Origin: Candidatus Bathyarchaeota archaeon
Lineage (GTDB): Archaea; Thermoproteota; Bathyarchaeia; 40CM-2-53-6
Assembly: GCA_005888675.1 (NCBI GenBank)
Contig: VBBA01000203.1
Coordinates: 1-7,184 of the forward strand
Length of the DNA stretch: 7,184 bases
Reading direction: 5' to 3'
The position numbers were made by a program, and so were the translations under genes. This document shows, piece by piece, positions 1 through 5,053 of this stretch (position 1 is the stretch's first letter; each line of letters begins with the position of its first letter). Below the pieces are notes generated by a model, which worked only from the letters and a program-made list of their open reading frames with translations, ran no database searches and was not told the DNA's origin.

Positions 1-719
1 GCCCCAACAATAGCGTTGGATATGGAAGGATCGATGCACTCAAAGCAATAACGGGCACCGGTCAACAAGTTCCGCTCGGCTTCGACTTCAGCGTAAGTGT
101 CAATCCTAAAACGACCACCTTGTCCCCCAGTGCAGTCAGTTCAGCGACAGTTTCAGTCAACCTGCTCAGCGGCGCAAGTCAACCAGTTTCATTATCGACA
201 AGCATTTCGCCCGCCGAATCACTCGTCTCCGCCAGCCTGTCGACGCCCACCGGCAACCCTTCCTTCACCAGCACTCTGTCGATACAAACAAACGGGAATA
301 CGCCCCAAGGCACATACGTAATCACGATCCAGGGGATGAGTGGAGGCTCAGTTCGGACAGCGTCTTACATTGTGAATGTGGCCTCAACCACACAAACCAC
401 ACAGGACTTTTCTCTCGCTACGTTTCCAACGAACGCTGTTCTCATCTTCCAAGGCGGTATCGCAAGTGCCTTCGTAACAGTCACTCCGAAAGGCAGCTTC
501 AGCTCCCCAGTATCGATCACACTATCCCCTCTCTCCGGCTTCTCGACGAGCTTCTACCCTAACCCAGTCGTTACATACACGGGAAGCGTGAGCTTTTCAA
601 TTCTCACCATCTTCGCTGACAATACTGTTCAACCGGGGATTTACGTGCTGACCGTAACAGGCACTAGCGGCTCACTCTCCCATTCGACCATAATAACACT
701 GCAAGTCATCGGCTTCTGA
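1..719 (+). CDS. C-terminal part of a secreted subtilisin-like (S8) serine protease with two Ig-like domains, 5' truncated
   Basis: The frame is open from the left edge (first full codon at 3) to TGA at 717-719, giving 238 residues and no N-terminus. The first residues, PNNSVGYGRIDALKAITG, match the pattern that closes subtilase catalytic domains (N-x-GYGR-[IV]-[DN]-A-x-x-A). The Asp, His and Ser catalytic blocks would lie upstream, outside the window. Residues about 28-127 and 135-237 form two similar beta-rich, Ser/Thr/Val-rich repeats. Each opens with DFS[VL] and closes with a strand pair of the type TPQGTYVITIQG or QPGIYVLTVTG; this resembles Ig-like repeats common at the C-termini of secreted archaeal and bacterial proteases. 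A Thr/Gln-rich linker separates them. I see no C-terminal membrane anchor, so the enzyme is probably released or held by its domains. An ATG at 97 is in another frame. The protease assignment rests on one terminal motif; the secreted multidomain architecture is firmer. Confidence 0.72.
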   Translation, partial: PNNSVGYGRIDALKAITGTGQQVPLGFDFSVSVNPKTTTLSPSAVSSATVSVNLLSGASQPVSLSTSISPAESLVSASLSTPTGNPSFTSTLSIQTNGNTPQGTYVITIQGMSGGSVRTASYIVNVASTTQTTQDFSLATFPTNAVLIFQGGIASAFVTVTPKGSFSSPVSITLSPLSGFSTSFYPNPVVTYTGSVSFSILTIFADNTVQPGIYVLTVTGTSGSLSHSTIITLQVIGF

Positions 720-738
720 AATCAGTTCGTGCGTGCTA

Positions 739-1383
739 CTACTGCGACCAAGAGGGCTTAGCATTAGCCGTCCATTCGCTGGAGGGAGCCATATTCAGTA
801 CAATAGAGTTCAAAGCAGTCAACGTGATAGCAAACAAAAGCTCAGCCATCTCATGGTTGAGACCACACCTAGGACAGGGTGCGTACGTGCCAACCATTCG
901 GTCCTGAATCTTTGATGCTAAACTCGATAGCGGCGTACTCAACGAAGCAACCCATTCTTTCATTTCTTCATCTGCCTCCAACACCTTCGCGAGCCTATTA
1001 TCGATCATGTATTTGTTCCAGACAGATGTTTCAGAAACGAACCTTTTCCTTCTCTCTCCAGCCGGAATCATCCTCTTTGGAAGAGCAAATGTGAGTTCAA
1101 GCTGGCACAAGTCCTTCAATGAGGAGTAGACATCGCTGACTGGGAGACTTAGTGCCTCCGAGATCTCTCTTGCAGATGAGCCTGAGGTTCCGACAGCCCT
1201 AAGATATTCGAGAATATCCCAAGCATTTTCCCTAGAGAGGACGCGAGCCTCAGTAGCAGAACTAATAGCATAATGCGCCACATACTTCATCTCGGTAGTC
1301 TGCGGCTTCGGATAATTAGGGATAGTATCAGAGCGCTGCGTCGCCTCGCGAGTTGATTGCTTGAACAGTTCAGAGGGAGACAT
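739..1383 (-). CDS. Winged-helix DNA-binding protein with a C-terminal CxxC-xxx-H cluster
   Basis: A 214-aa protein starting at ATG 1383-1381 and ending at TAG 741-739. Residues about 52-115 look like a winged helix: a helix (AWDILEYLRAVG), then SSAREISEALSLPVSDVYSS as helix-turn-helix, then a basic segment with KRM and RRKR that could be the wing. Residues 170-177 read CPRCGLNH, giving two Cys and a His placed like half of a zinc site. A hydrophobic helix (about 180-198) follows, possibly for dimerisation. The first 30 residues are polar and low in structure; Met32 (ATG at 1290) is an alternative start. The gene lies 11 bp downstream of the 1395-1892 gene on the same strand, so the two are probably one transcript and this regulator may control that promoter. 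Its 3' end converges on the protease gene with 19 bp between them. The ligand and exact family (ArsR/MarR-like) cannot be settled here. Confidence 0.72.
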   Translation of the reverse strand: MSPSELFKQSTREATQRSDTIPNYPKPQTTEMKYVAHYAISSATEARVLSRENAWDILEYLRAVGTSGSSAREISEALSLPVSDVYSSLKDLCQLELTFALPKRMIPAGERRKRFVSETSVWNKYMIDNRLAKVLEADEEMKEWVASLSTPLSSLASKIQDRMVGTYAPCPRCGLNHEMAELLFAITLTALNSIVLNMAPSSEWTANAKPSWSQ

Positions 1384-1394
1384 GATGATATCTT

Positions 1395-1892
1395 CTATCG
1401 GCTTGTCACCGCATCTCTCATCGGTCTTCGAACAGAGAAGGGATCACCGCGACCGGCCAGTGTCGAGGAGTCGTCTCGAGAACCCATCATTCCCGGAGGC
1501 GAGACCGTATCTTCACTCCTCTCAGGCTCCTTGCTCTTGTCACGCCGCGTTCTGCCTTCTCGGAAATCAGCTGCTGCCAGACCAATGAAAAATCCGCCGA
1601 ACATTTCAGCCTTCGTAATGCTCCGCGTTACCAGTTCGATATCATGCAACCCAAGTATCGTTAGGAGTACACTCTCAGACTTGTTTCTGACCATAATCTC
1701 TTCGATCAAGTGCTCAACTCTCTCTGGACAAGGTTCTTCTGAAAGAATTGTTATGCAAGCATTTGTCGTTGCCTGACCTTTCCAAAAGCTCATTGATGGA
1801 ACTAGTGTGAAACTGTCGAAATACTTGGCGACAACCGCAGCTTTGCTTCCGTTATCCTGCGTGTATATGCAATACTCAAATCCAAACGTCAA
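1395..1892 (-). CDS. Hypothetical protein with a small alpha/beta N-terminal domain and a disordered charged tail
   Basis: A 165-aa protein with a TTG start at 1892-1890 and stop TAG at 1397-1395. TTG is chosen because it is the first start codon after an in-frame stop upstream and because GAGG (within AAGAGGCG on the - strand) sits just before it. Residues 1-90 look folded: strand (FEYCIYTQD), helix, FDSFTLVPSMSFWKGQ, strand (ACITILSEE), helix (ERVEHLIEEIMVRN), then KSESVLLTIL. The FxxFTxxPxxxxWKG plus late ESVLxT pattern resembles small uncharacterised ferredoxin-like proteins seen in archaea and mobile elements. That resemblance is from memory and gives no function. Residues about 110-165 are rich in Arg, Asp, Ser and Pro and probably disordered. 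It is the promoter-proximal gene of a pair with the winged-helix protein. A toxin, sensor or ligand-binding partner role would be a guess. Confidence 0.65.
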   Translation of the reverse strand: MTFGFEYCIYTQDNGSKAAVVAKYFDSFTLVPSMSFWKGQATTNACITILSEEPCPERVEHLIEEIMVRNKSESVLLTILGLHDIELVTRSITKAEMFGGFFIGLAAADFREGRTRRDKSKEPERSEDTVSPPGMMGSRDDSSTLAGRGDPFSVRRPMRDAVTSR

Positions 1893-1895
1893 TGT

Positions 1896-1901
1896 CGCCT
1901 C
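1896..1901 (-). promoter_or_regulatory. Shine-Dalgarno-like site supporting a TTG start
   Basis: On the - strand the bases before the TTG at 1892 read AAGAGGCGACA, which puts GAGG a few bases upstream of the start. This is one of the clearer ribosome-binding sites in the window and is the main reason to accept a TTG start for the 165-aa protein. Confidence 0.5.
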
Positions 1902-1928
1902 TTGTGCCAGATTTGTTACTTCGAAAGT

Positions 1929-1950
1929 TCAGTTTATCCGGACGAACTGA
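1929..1950. promoter_or_regulatory. Inverted repeat overlapping a TATA-like element, candidate operator
   Basis: TCAGTT (1929-1934) and AACTGA (1945-1950) are perfect 6-bp arms separated by 10 bp. On the - strand the dyad contains GGATAAAC (1932-1939), a weak TATA-like element. Its spacing would place a transcription start near 1910, shortly before the TTG at 1892. A repressor bound here would block TATA-binding protein. The winged-helix protein encoded by the second gene of this pair is the obvious candidate ligand, but that is inference. Confidence 0.35.
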
Positions 1951-1988
1951 GTTGACCGTCGTGGGCCGTTCAGACCAGTAATCAGGAA

Positions 1989-2010
1989 GATAAAGGAAAG
2001 AAAAAGGGGC
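1989..2010 (-). terminator. T-rich tract, candidate archaeal terminator for the repeat-protein gene
   Basis: On the - strand this reads GCCCC, then TTTTT, then C-TTT-CC-TTT, located 29-50 bases past the stop codon of the repeat-protein gene. Archaeal transcription often ends at U-tracts without a strong hairpin, and this fits. It separates the repeat-protein gene from the downstream - strand pair. Confidence 0.45.
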
Positions 2011-2038
2011 TGTAGCAGCATGTTCATTCTTCGCCTTT

Positions 2039-3235
2039 CTAGAGGATTACTACTGTCCCGAGAGCACCGCAGCCTGTAGCGAGCAGACTTGCACCTGCGA
2101 AGATGTCAGCGTCAGCTGTGGAAACGAAACCGATGCCCGTCACTATAGCTCCCGACTGGAAGGCTACGGCTGACTGGGACATCAGAACCGCTGCAGATTG
2201 GAAGGAGAGACTGGCTTGTGAAGCAAAGGTAGCCGCGGTTATCAAAGAGGCAGCGACTGTGCTAGATGTTGTGATGCTCGCCTCGCTTTGCATGATCACT
2301 GCAGCATTACTGACGAATGTTGCGGCGGTCTGAAATGCGATCGAGGCTTGTGCAGACGTTTGGGCGAGAACTGTTGTCGCAATGAAGGGTGCGCACCAGC
2401 AGGCTTGAGTGGCTGTTACGACGTCTGCTAGTACGACTGCGTTGGCTTGGACAATGACTGGCACGACAAGTAGAACTGCCGTTGACGCCTGTGACTGAGC
2501 GATGATTGCTGCCGAGAATGATGTTGAGATCTGGGTAGCTGTGAAGTCGTCGATGTCGACTGTGGATTGTAGAGTTTCAGCCGTTTGTAGAGTGGTTGCC
2601 GCTTGGAAGAAGAAGGTGGCGCTGGTTTCGAGAGCGGTCGACAATTGCGAAACGTAGAATGCTGCTATTGCTAGGTTTGTGGCACTCGGAAAGCTGGACG
2701 CTGCTTGTAAAGCCACTACTGTTTGGGCCGAGAGCGATTGCACGGTATATAGTGACCAGACAGCCTGAGACTGGAACATTGTGACAGACTGGAATGTGCT
2801 GGCTGCTTGGAATGCTGTGAAAGATCCTGTCTGCATGTCAACCATGGACAGTGAACTTATCGATTGCTGCGACACCAATGTTGCTGTTTGGATGGACTGG
2901 ATAGCGACCGCTGACTGTGAAGCGACCATGGATGCGGTTTGGATGGCCGTCAACGATTGAGCCGACAGTGCGGCGCCAGACCATGACTGTATTACTGACG
3001 CTGACTGTAGGACGGTCGCTGCTTGGGCTGCTCCTGCTGCGTGTGCGTGGAGGACTGCGTGGGTGTGAAGGTTTGTGACTTCGCTGGAGTGTATGTTTGA
3101 CACTAGATTGGTGTTGGCAACGGTTGACCATGCTCTGGCTGAGGGGACACTGGTTGCTGCGAAGAATAAGGCGATGGAAGCTACGAGCGTTGCTGCTACG
3201 AATGTTTTTCGTTTGTTTTTCGTTAGGCTTTGCAT
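2039..3235 (-). CDS. Secreted Gln/Ser/Ala/Thr repeat protein with no Lys or Arg in the mature chain
   Basis: A 398-aa protein of no family I recognise. Numbering is from the ATG at 3235-3233. The frame continues to another ATG at 3271, but the inner start gives a textbook signal peptide: a basic n-region (LTKNKRKT), a hydrophobic core (about 12-28) and a c-region ending S-A-R-A before Trp36. A TATA-like element also overlaps the outer ATG. From Trp36 to the end (363 residues) I find no Lys or Arg and only 11 acidic residues. Residues 49-65 hold five His. Residues 71-361 are a degenerate repeat, with Gln followed by Ser, Thr or Ala spaced mostly 6, 8 or 14 residues apart (for example Gln93, 99, 107, 113 and Gln340, 346, 354, 360), and hydrophobic residues just before Gln. 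The last 37 residues are Gly-rich and hydrophobic. Cys occurs at 279, 281 and 389. The fold could be a beta-solenoid or amyloid-like fibre with Gln ladders, or a long Ala-rich helix. The role is probably extracellular and structural (inference). Confidence 0.8.
   Translation of the reverse strand: MQSLTKNKRKTFVAATLVASIALFFAATSVPSARAWSTVANTNLVSNIHSSEVTNLHTHAVLHAHAAGAAQAATVLQSASVIQSWSGAALSAQSLTAIQTASMVASQSAVAIQSIQTATLVSQQSISSLSMVDMQTGSFTAFQAASTFQSVTMFQSQAVWSLYTVQSLSAQTVVALQAASSFPSATNLAIAAFYVSQLSTALETSATFFFQAATTLQTAETLQSTVDIDDFTATQISTSFSAAIIAQSQASTAVLLVVPVIVQANAVVLADVVTATQACWCAPFIATTVLAQTSAQASIAFQTAATFVSNAAVIMQSEASITTSSTVAASLITAATFASQASLSFQSAAVLMSQSAVAFQSGAIVTGIGFVSTADADIFAGASLLATGCGALGTVVIL
2153..3025 (-). 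repeat. Protein-level tandem repeat array, period about 14 residues (42 bp)
   Basis: This is the coding stretch for residues 71-361 of the secreted repeat protein. The best-preserved unit reads FQSAAVLMSQSAVA, followed by the next FQS; Gln recurs with alternating steps of 8 and 6 residues. Asn310 and Ile332 sit where Gln is expected. Units are clearest at both ends and blurred in the middle, where steps of 12 and 14 dominate. Copies are diverged at the DNA level, so the array is old or under protein-level selection rather than freshly duplicated. Confidence 0.7.
3131..3235 (-). other. Signal peptide coding segment of the repeat protein
   Basis: Residues 1-35 consist of a Lys/Arg-containing n-region, a 16- to 17-residue hydrophobic core (FVAATLVASIALFFAAT) and S-V-P-S-A-R-A with small residues at -3 and -1 relative to Trp36. 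This is a Sec-type signal with an AxA-like cleavage site (A-R-A). There is no lipobox Cys and no twin-arginine motif. Confidence 0.75.
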
Positions 3236-3267
3236 TTTTTCTTCGAACAACCTATCCTGTGGATCTC

Positions 3268-3275
3268 GCATATAG
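3268..3275 (-). promoter_or_regulatory. TATA-like box of the repeat-protein gene
   Basis: The - strand reads CGACTATATGCG here. The usual 25-base spacing from TATA to transcription start would give a start near 3245, about 10 bases before the ATG at 3235. That would put the ATG at 3271 upstream of the transcript, so this element supports the shorter protein. No strong Shine-Dalgarno sequence precedes 3235, only a GAAGAAAAA purine run. Confidence 0.4.
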
Positions 3276-3656
3276 TCGGGCCGTTTAGGTCAGAAGGGAT
3301 TAGGCAAGATTCCCGTTTTTCTGTTACAAGTCAAGCCGTGTTTAGTGTAAGACCATTTCAAATGCGCACTACACAACACAACTCATGTCAACTAGAAAGG
3401 AAAGACCCTCCATCGCCCCTATCATCCTGATCCTGAAGGGTGCGTGTTGAGAAATCGACCGCGACACATGCAGTCCTCGTGATGTCTCCCCACATGACGA
3501 AACTGATCCAGTCAAATCTAGATTACGGATCGCGTAATTCCATAAAGAGAAGTCACTGATCCCTCGACACCGGTCTGTTCGCATATCGCTTCGGTTAGGT
3601 CTCTGTCTATTCTAGCTGGTTCGGTTACCTTTTTCCAAGAGTAGCGATTTGGTGAT

Positions 3657-3673
3657 TTGCTCGAGTCGAGCAA
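3657..3673. repeat. Perfect palindrome, 8-bp arms around one base
   Basis: TTGCTCGA-G-TCGAGCAA is perfectly symmetrical. It is the first of three inverted repeats within 67 bp upstream of the dUTPase gene. It could be an operator for a dimeric regulator; as RNA it would form a 7-bp stem with a three-base loop. Confidence 0.6.
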
Positions 3674-3675
3674 CT

Positions 3676-3691
3676 CCCGGTGAATCCCGGG
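3676..3691. repeat. Inverted repeat, 5-bp GC stem with 6-base loop
   Basis: CCCGG and CCGGG flank TGAATC. The element directly follows the 3657-3673 palindrome. It looks a little like a tRNA T-arm but lacks the TTCRA loop. Confidence 0.5.
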
Positions 3692-3703
3692 CCCTCGCCT
3701 TCC

Positions 3704-3723
3704 ATTGACACGCTCATGTCAAT
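3704..3723. repeat. Inverted repeat ATTGACA-N6-TGTCAAT, candidate operator
   Basis: The perfect 7-bp arms are separated by CGCTCA. The dyad ends about 10 bp before the TATA-like box at 3733-3740, the position of an archaeal upstream activator or BRE-proximal repressor site. Size and spacing suit a dimeric helix-turn-helix protein. The downstream gfcR-like regulator is one possible ligand (inference). Confidence 0.5.
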
Positions 3724-3732
3724 CTGTGCAAG

Positions 3733-3740
3733 CTTTAGTA
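3733..3740 (+). promoter_or_regulatory. TATA-like box of the dUTPase gene
   Basis: CTTTAGTA is the most TATA-like octamer upstream of the dUTPase gene. Standard spacing predicts a transcript start around 3760-3766, which leaves the TTG at 3750 outside the mRNA and favours the ATG at 3774 (or 3780) with a very short leader. Confidence 0.4.
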
Positions 3741-3773
3741 TGATCAATCTTGGAAGGTCAACGAGTTTCGCCT

Positions 3774-4190
3774 ATGGCCATGTCTGACAAAGAGATCCAT
3801 ACGGCAGTTCGCGGGGGTCAGCTAGAGATCGTGCCGGAACCGGAAAAGATCAACCCTGCAGGGATCGATCTGCGCGCGGTCGAGAAGTTAACGATCAAAC
3901 CTGGACATCAGACTCTTGCCGCCACGATGGAAAGAGTTGGACTCCCAAATAATTTTCTTGGAATCCTCCATTTACGATCATCGTTCGCAAGAGAGGGAGT
4001 GATCGCGAGCCTCGCTCTAGTCGACCCTGGATATCAGGGGCAACTTACTATCAGCCTGTATAATGCTGGGGCAAGACCCGTAATTATCAAAGAAGCCGAG
4101 AGATTCGTCCAGCTAACACTATTCAGACTTGGAAAGCCGGCGAAACGATCCTACAAGGGACGATACCAGAATAGTTCTGGAGTTGTATAG
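3774..4190 (+). CDS. dut: dUTP diphosphatase (dUTPase) of the dUTPase/dCTP-deaminase superfamily
   Basis: Predicted to hydrolyse dUTP to dUMP and PPi in the cytosol, keeping uracil out of DNA and feeding dTMP synthesis; the family acts as a homotrimer. From ATG 3774 the protein is 138 aa, close to E. coli Dut and shorter than most Dcd proteins. It shows motif I (PAGIDLRA, 28-35), motif II (LRSSFAREGV, 67-76), motif III (VDPGYQGQLTISLYN, 83-97, with Asp84 as the probable catalytic Asp and Tyr87 for base stacking), motif IV (ERFVQLTLF, 109-117) and a C-terminal GRYQNSSG that may be the lid. In Dcd the deaminase Glu sits in VLEFYN; here that position is Ser94, the same as in E. coli Dut. The start could also be ATG 3780. 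TTG 3750 extends the frame but lies ahead of the predicted transcript start. Many tools would label it dCTP deaminase by family. The gfcR-like gene follows after 107 bp. Confidence 0.82.
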   Translation: MAMSDKEIHTAVRGGQLEIVPEPEKINPAGIDLRAVEKLTIKPGHQTLAATMERVGLPNNFLGILHLRSSFAREGVIASLALVDPGYQGQLTISLYNAGARPVIIKEAERFVQLTLFRLGKPAKRSYKGRYQNSSGVV

Positions 4191-4242
4191 AGTAGACGGT
4201 AGCGACGATATGTCGGAGTCTGAGAATATCGACCGCCGTGGG

Positions 4243-4253
4243 AAATACTTATC
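4243..4253 (+). promoter_or_regulatory. TATA-like box of the gfcR-like gene
   Basis: AAATACTTATC lies about 45-55 bp before the ATG at 4298. Its predicted transcript start is near 4273-4278, just before a mini-ORF. The regulator gene can therefore be transcribed separately from the dUTPase gene. Confidence 0.4.
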
Positions 4254-4255
4254 AA

Positions 4256-4269
4256 TGGAGCAGGCTCCA
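4256..4269. promoter_or_regulatory. Palindrome TGGAGC-AG-GCTCCA, candidate autoregulatory operator
   Basis: Perfect 6-bp arms flank two bases immediately downstream of the TATA-like box. The half-site ATGGAGCAG at 4255-4263 recurs at 4279-4287, a 24-bp direct repeat spacing. Placement between TATA and the gene start suits repression of the gene downstream, possibly by its own HTH product (inference). Confidence 0.4.
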
Positions 4270-4278
4270 GAGGGCAAC

Positions 4279-4293
4279 ATGGAGCAGTATTAG
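4279..4293 (+). other. Four-codon mini-ORF in the gfcR leader
   Basis: ATG-GAG-CAG-TAT-TAG encodes MEQY. GAGG lies 6-9 bases before its ATG (AGAGGGCAAC), a better ribosome site than anything in front of the main ATG at 4298. The stop ends 4 bases before that ATG, so ribosomes could terminate and reinitiate. It may equally be chance, or the GGAG at 4281-4284 may itself be a distant ribosome site for the main gene. Confidence 0.25.
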
Positions 4294-4297
4294 TTAG

Positions 4298-5053
4298 ATG
4301 AAAGACACTTCACGCATTCTCGACCTCAAATACAAACTCATGACCATCGAACTTCTGAACCTCGCGAAGAAAAGATACACTTACCGCGAGCTTTCACAGA
4401 TGGTCCATCTTCCCGAGACGGTATTGAGCCGTTACGTCAAGGGTCACGTACTCCCAACCGCCGACAGAGCGGAGGAGATCAATAGGACACTTCAAAAATA
4501 TATGAGCCTAGAGAGAGAACTCCAGGAACGAATCAAGTTCGACGACCTCGGATATTTCGACAACACCGCAATAATCAACGACACAATGCTGCTCGAGAGA
4601 GCAGTCCAGCATGCAGTCATGCGCTTCGCCGGACGTCGGATAACAAAAGTGATGACAGCGGCCGTCGATGGCGTTCCATTGGCTACACTGTTAGCTCATC
4701 GACTAGGAGTCGGACTCATACTCGCGAAGAAGAACCGTGAGGTTGGAGTAAGAGAATTCATCGAAGAAGTATTCGTCCCAGCAAAAACCGCTATGATGAT
4801 GAGCCTCTACGTCCCAAGAGACGCTATCCGAAGAGGAGACTGCATACTCATAGTGGACGACATCATCGACAGCGGCGAGACACAACGCGCAATGATTCGA
4901 ATTGCACAAAAAGCCAAAGCGGAAGTTACCGGGATCTACGCACTCATCGCAGTAGGCCACGACTGGAAACAACGCTTGGGCGAGTTCAGTACCGTTCCGG
5001 TAGAACTCTGCACCGAAGTTCTCAAGAAAGAAGTTAAGGAAATACCAGTCTAA
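4298..5053 (+). CDS. gfcR: GfcR/PyrE-like transcriptional regulator: HTH fused to a phosphoribosyltransferase domain
   Basis: A 251-aa protein. An in-frame TAG directly before ATG 4298 excludes a longer form. Residues about 18-65 form a helix-turn-helix (YTYRELSQMVHLPETVLSRY, then V-K-G-H). Residues about 95-251 form a type I phosphoribosyltransferase fold: GVPLATLLAHRLG (125-137), AKK (143-145) and the PRPP loop ILIVDDIIDSGET (183-195). This order matches the archaeal orotate phosphoribosyltransferase-like regulators, of which haloarchaeal GfcR controls sugar-degradation genes. Other members may read PRPP or nucleotide levels. The PRPP loop is intact, so ligand binding is likely; catalytic orotate transfer is not implied. 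Lying downstream of the dUTPase gene suggests a nucleotide-linked role here. The gene may be self-regulated through the dyad in its leader. It converges with mtnA, 45 bp apart. The regulator label is confident; the target set is unknown. Confidence 0.85.
   Translation: MKDTSRILDLKYKLMTIELLNLAKKRYTYRELSQMVHLPETVLSRYVKGHVLPTADRAEEINRTLQKYMSLERELQERIKFDDLGYFDNTAIINDTMLLERAVQHAVMRFAGRRITKVMTAAVDGVPLATLLAHRLGVGLILAKKNREVGVREFIEEVFVPAKTAMMMSLYVPRDAIRRGDCILIVDDIIDSGETQRAMIRIAQKAKAEVTGIYALIAVGHDWKQRLGEFSTVPVELCTEVLKKEVKEIPV

Larger units (their letters stand above)
3236..3773. other. Long intergenic region between divergent genes
   Basis: This stretch of about 540 bases separates the - strand repeat-protein gene from the + strand dUTPase gene. 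The left end carries the likely repeat-protein promoter. The right end carries three inverted repeats and a TATA-like box for the dUTPase gene. In between (about 3340-3650) I see no convincing gene, tRNA or terminator. A 71-codon open frame on the - strand (3369-3584) lacks recognisable features. The length is generous for an archaeal intergenic region, so a small RNA or extra regulation is possible. Confidence 0.6.

Noticed and set aside
1357..1776. A 139-codon open frame on the + strand
   Set aside because: It lies opposite the 165-aa gene, which has a ribosome site and better protein-like features; it is an antisense shadow.
2103..3131. Several open frames antisense to or out of frame with the repeat protein
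   Set aside because: They arise from the repetitive codons of the repeat gene (Gln/Ser/Ala codons read in other frames) and have no start context or domain.
3296..3316. Terminator-like GGGA...TCCC followed by GTTTTTC on the + strand
   Set aside because: Only a 4-bp stem, and no + strand gene ends nearby that would need it.
3369..3584. A 71-codon open frame on the - strand in the long intergenic region
   Set aside because: No recognisable domain, no ribosome site or promoter, and an ordinary amino acid mixture for random frame; the length is easily reached by chance.
3595..3700. A possible tRNA gene, because CCCGG-TGAATC-CCGGG resembles a T-arm and TAGCTGGTTCGG resembles an A box
   Set aside because: The loop lacks TTCRA, no 5' strand matches the would-be 3' acceptor CCTCGCC, and no anticodon arm is found at the right spacing on either strand.
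3774..4190. Naming this gene dCTP deaminase (dcd)
   Set aside because: The deaminase Glu position is Ser94 and the surrounding residues match Dut; kept as dUTPase with the family stated.
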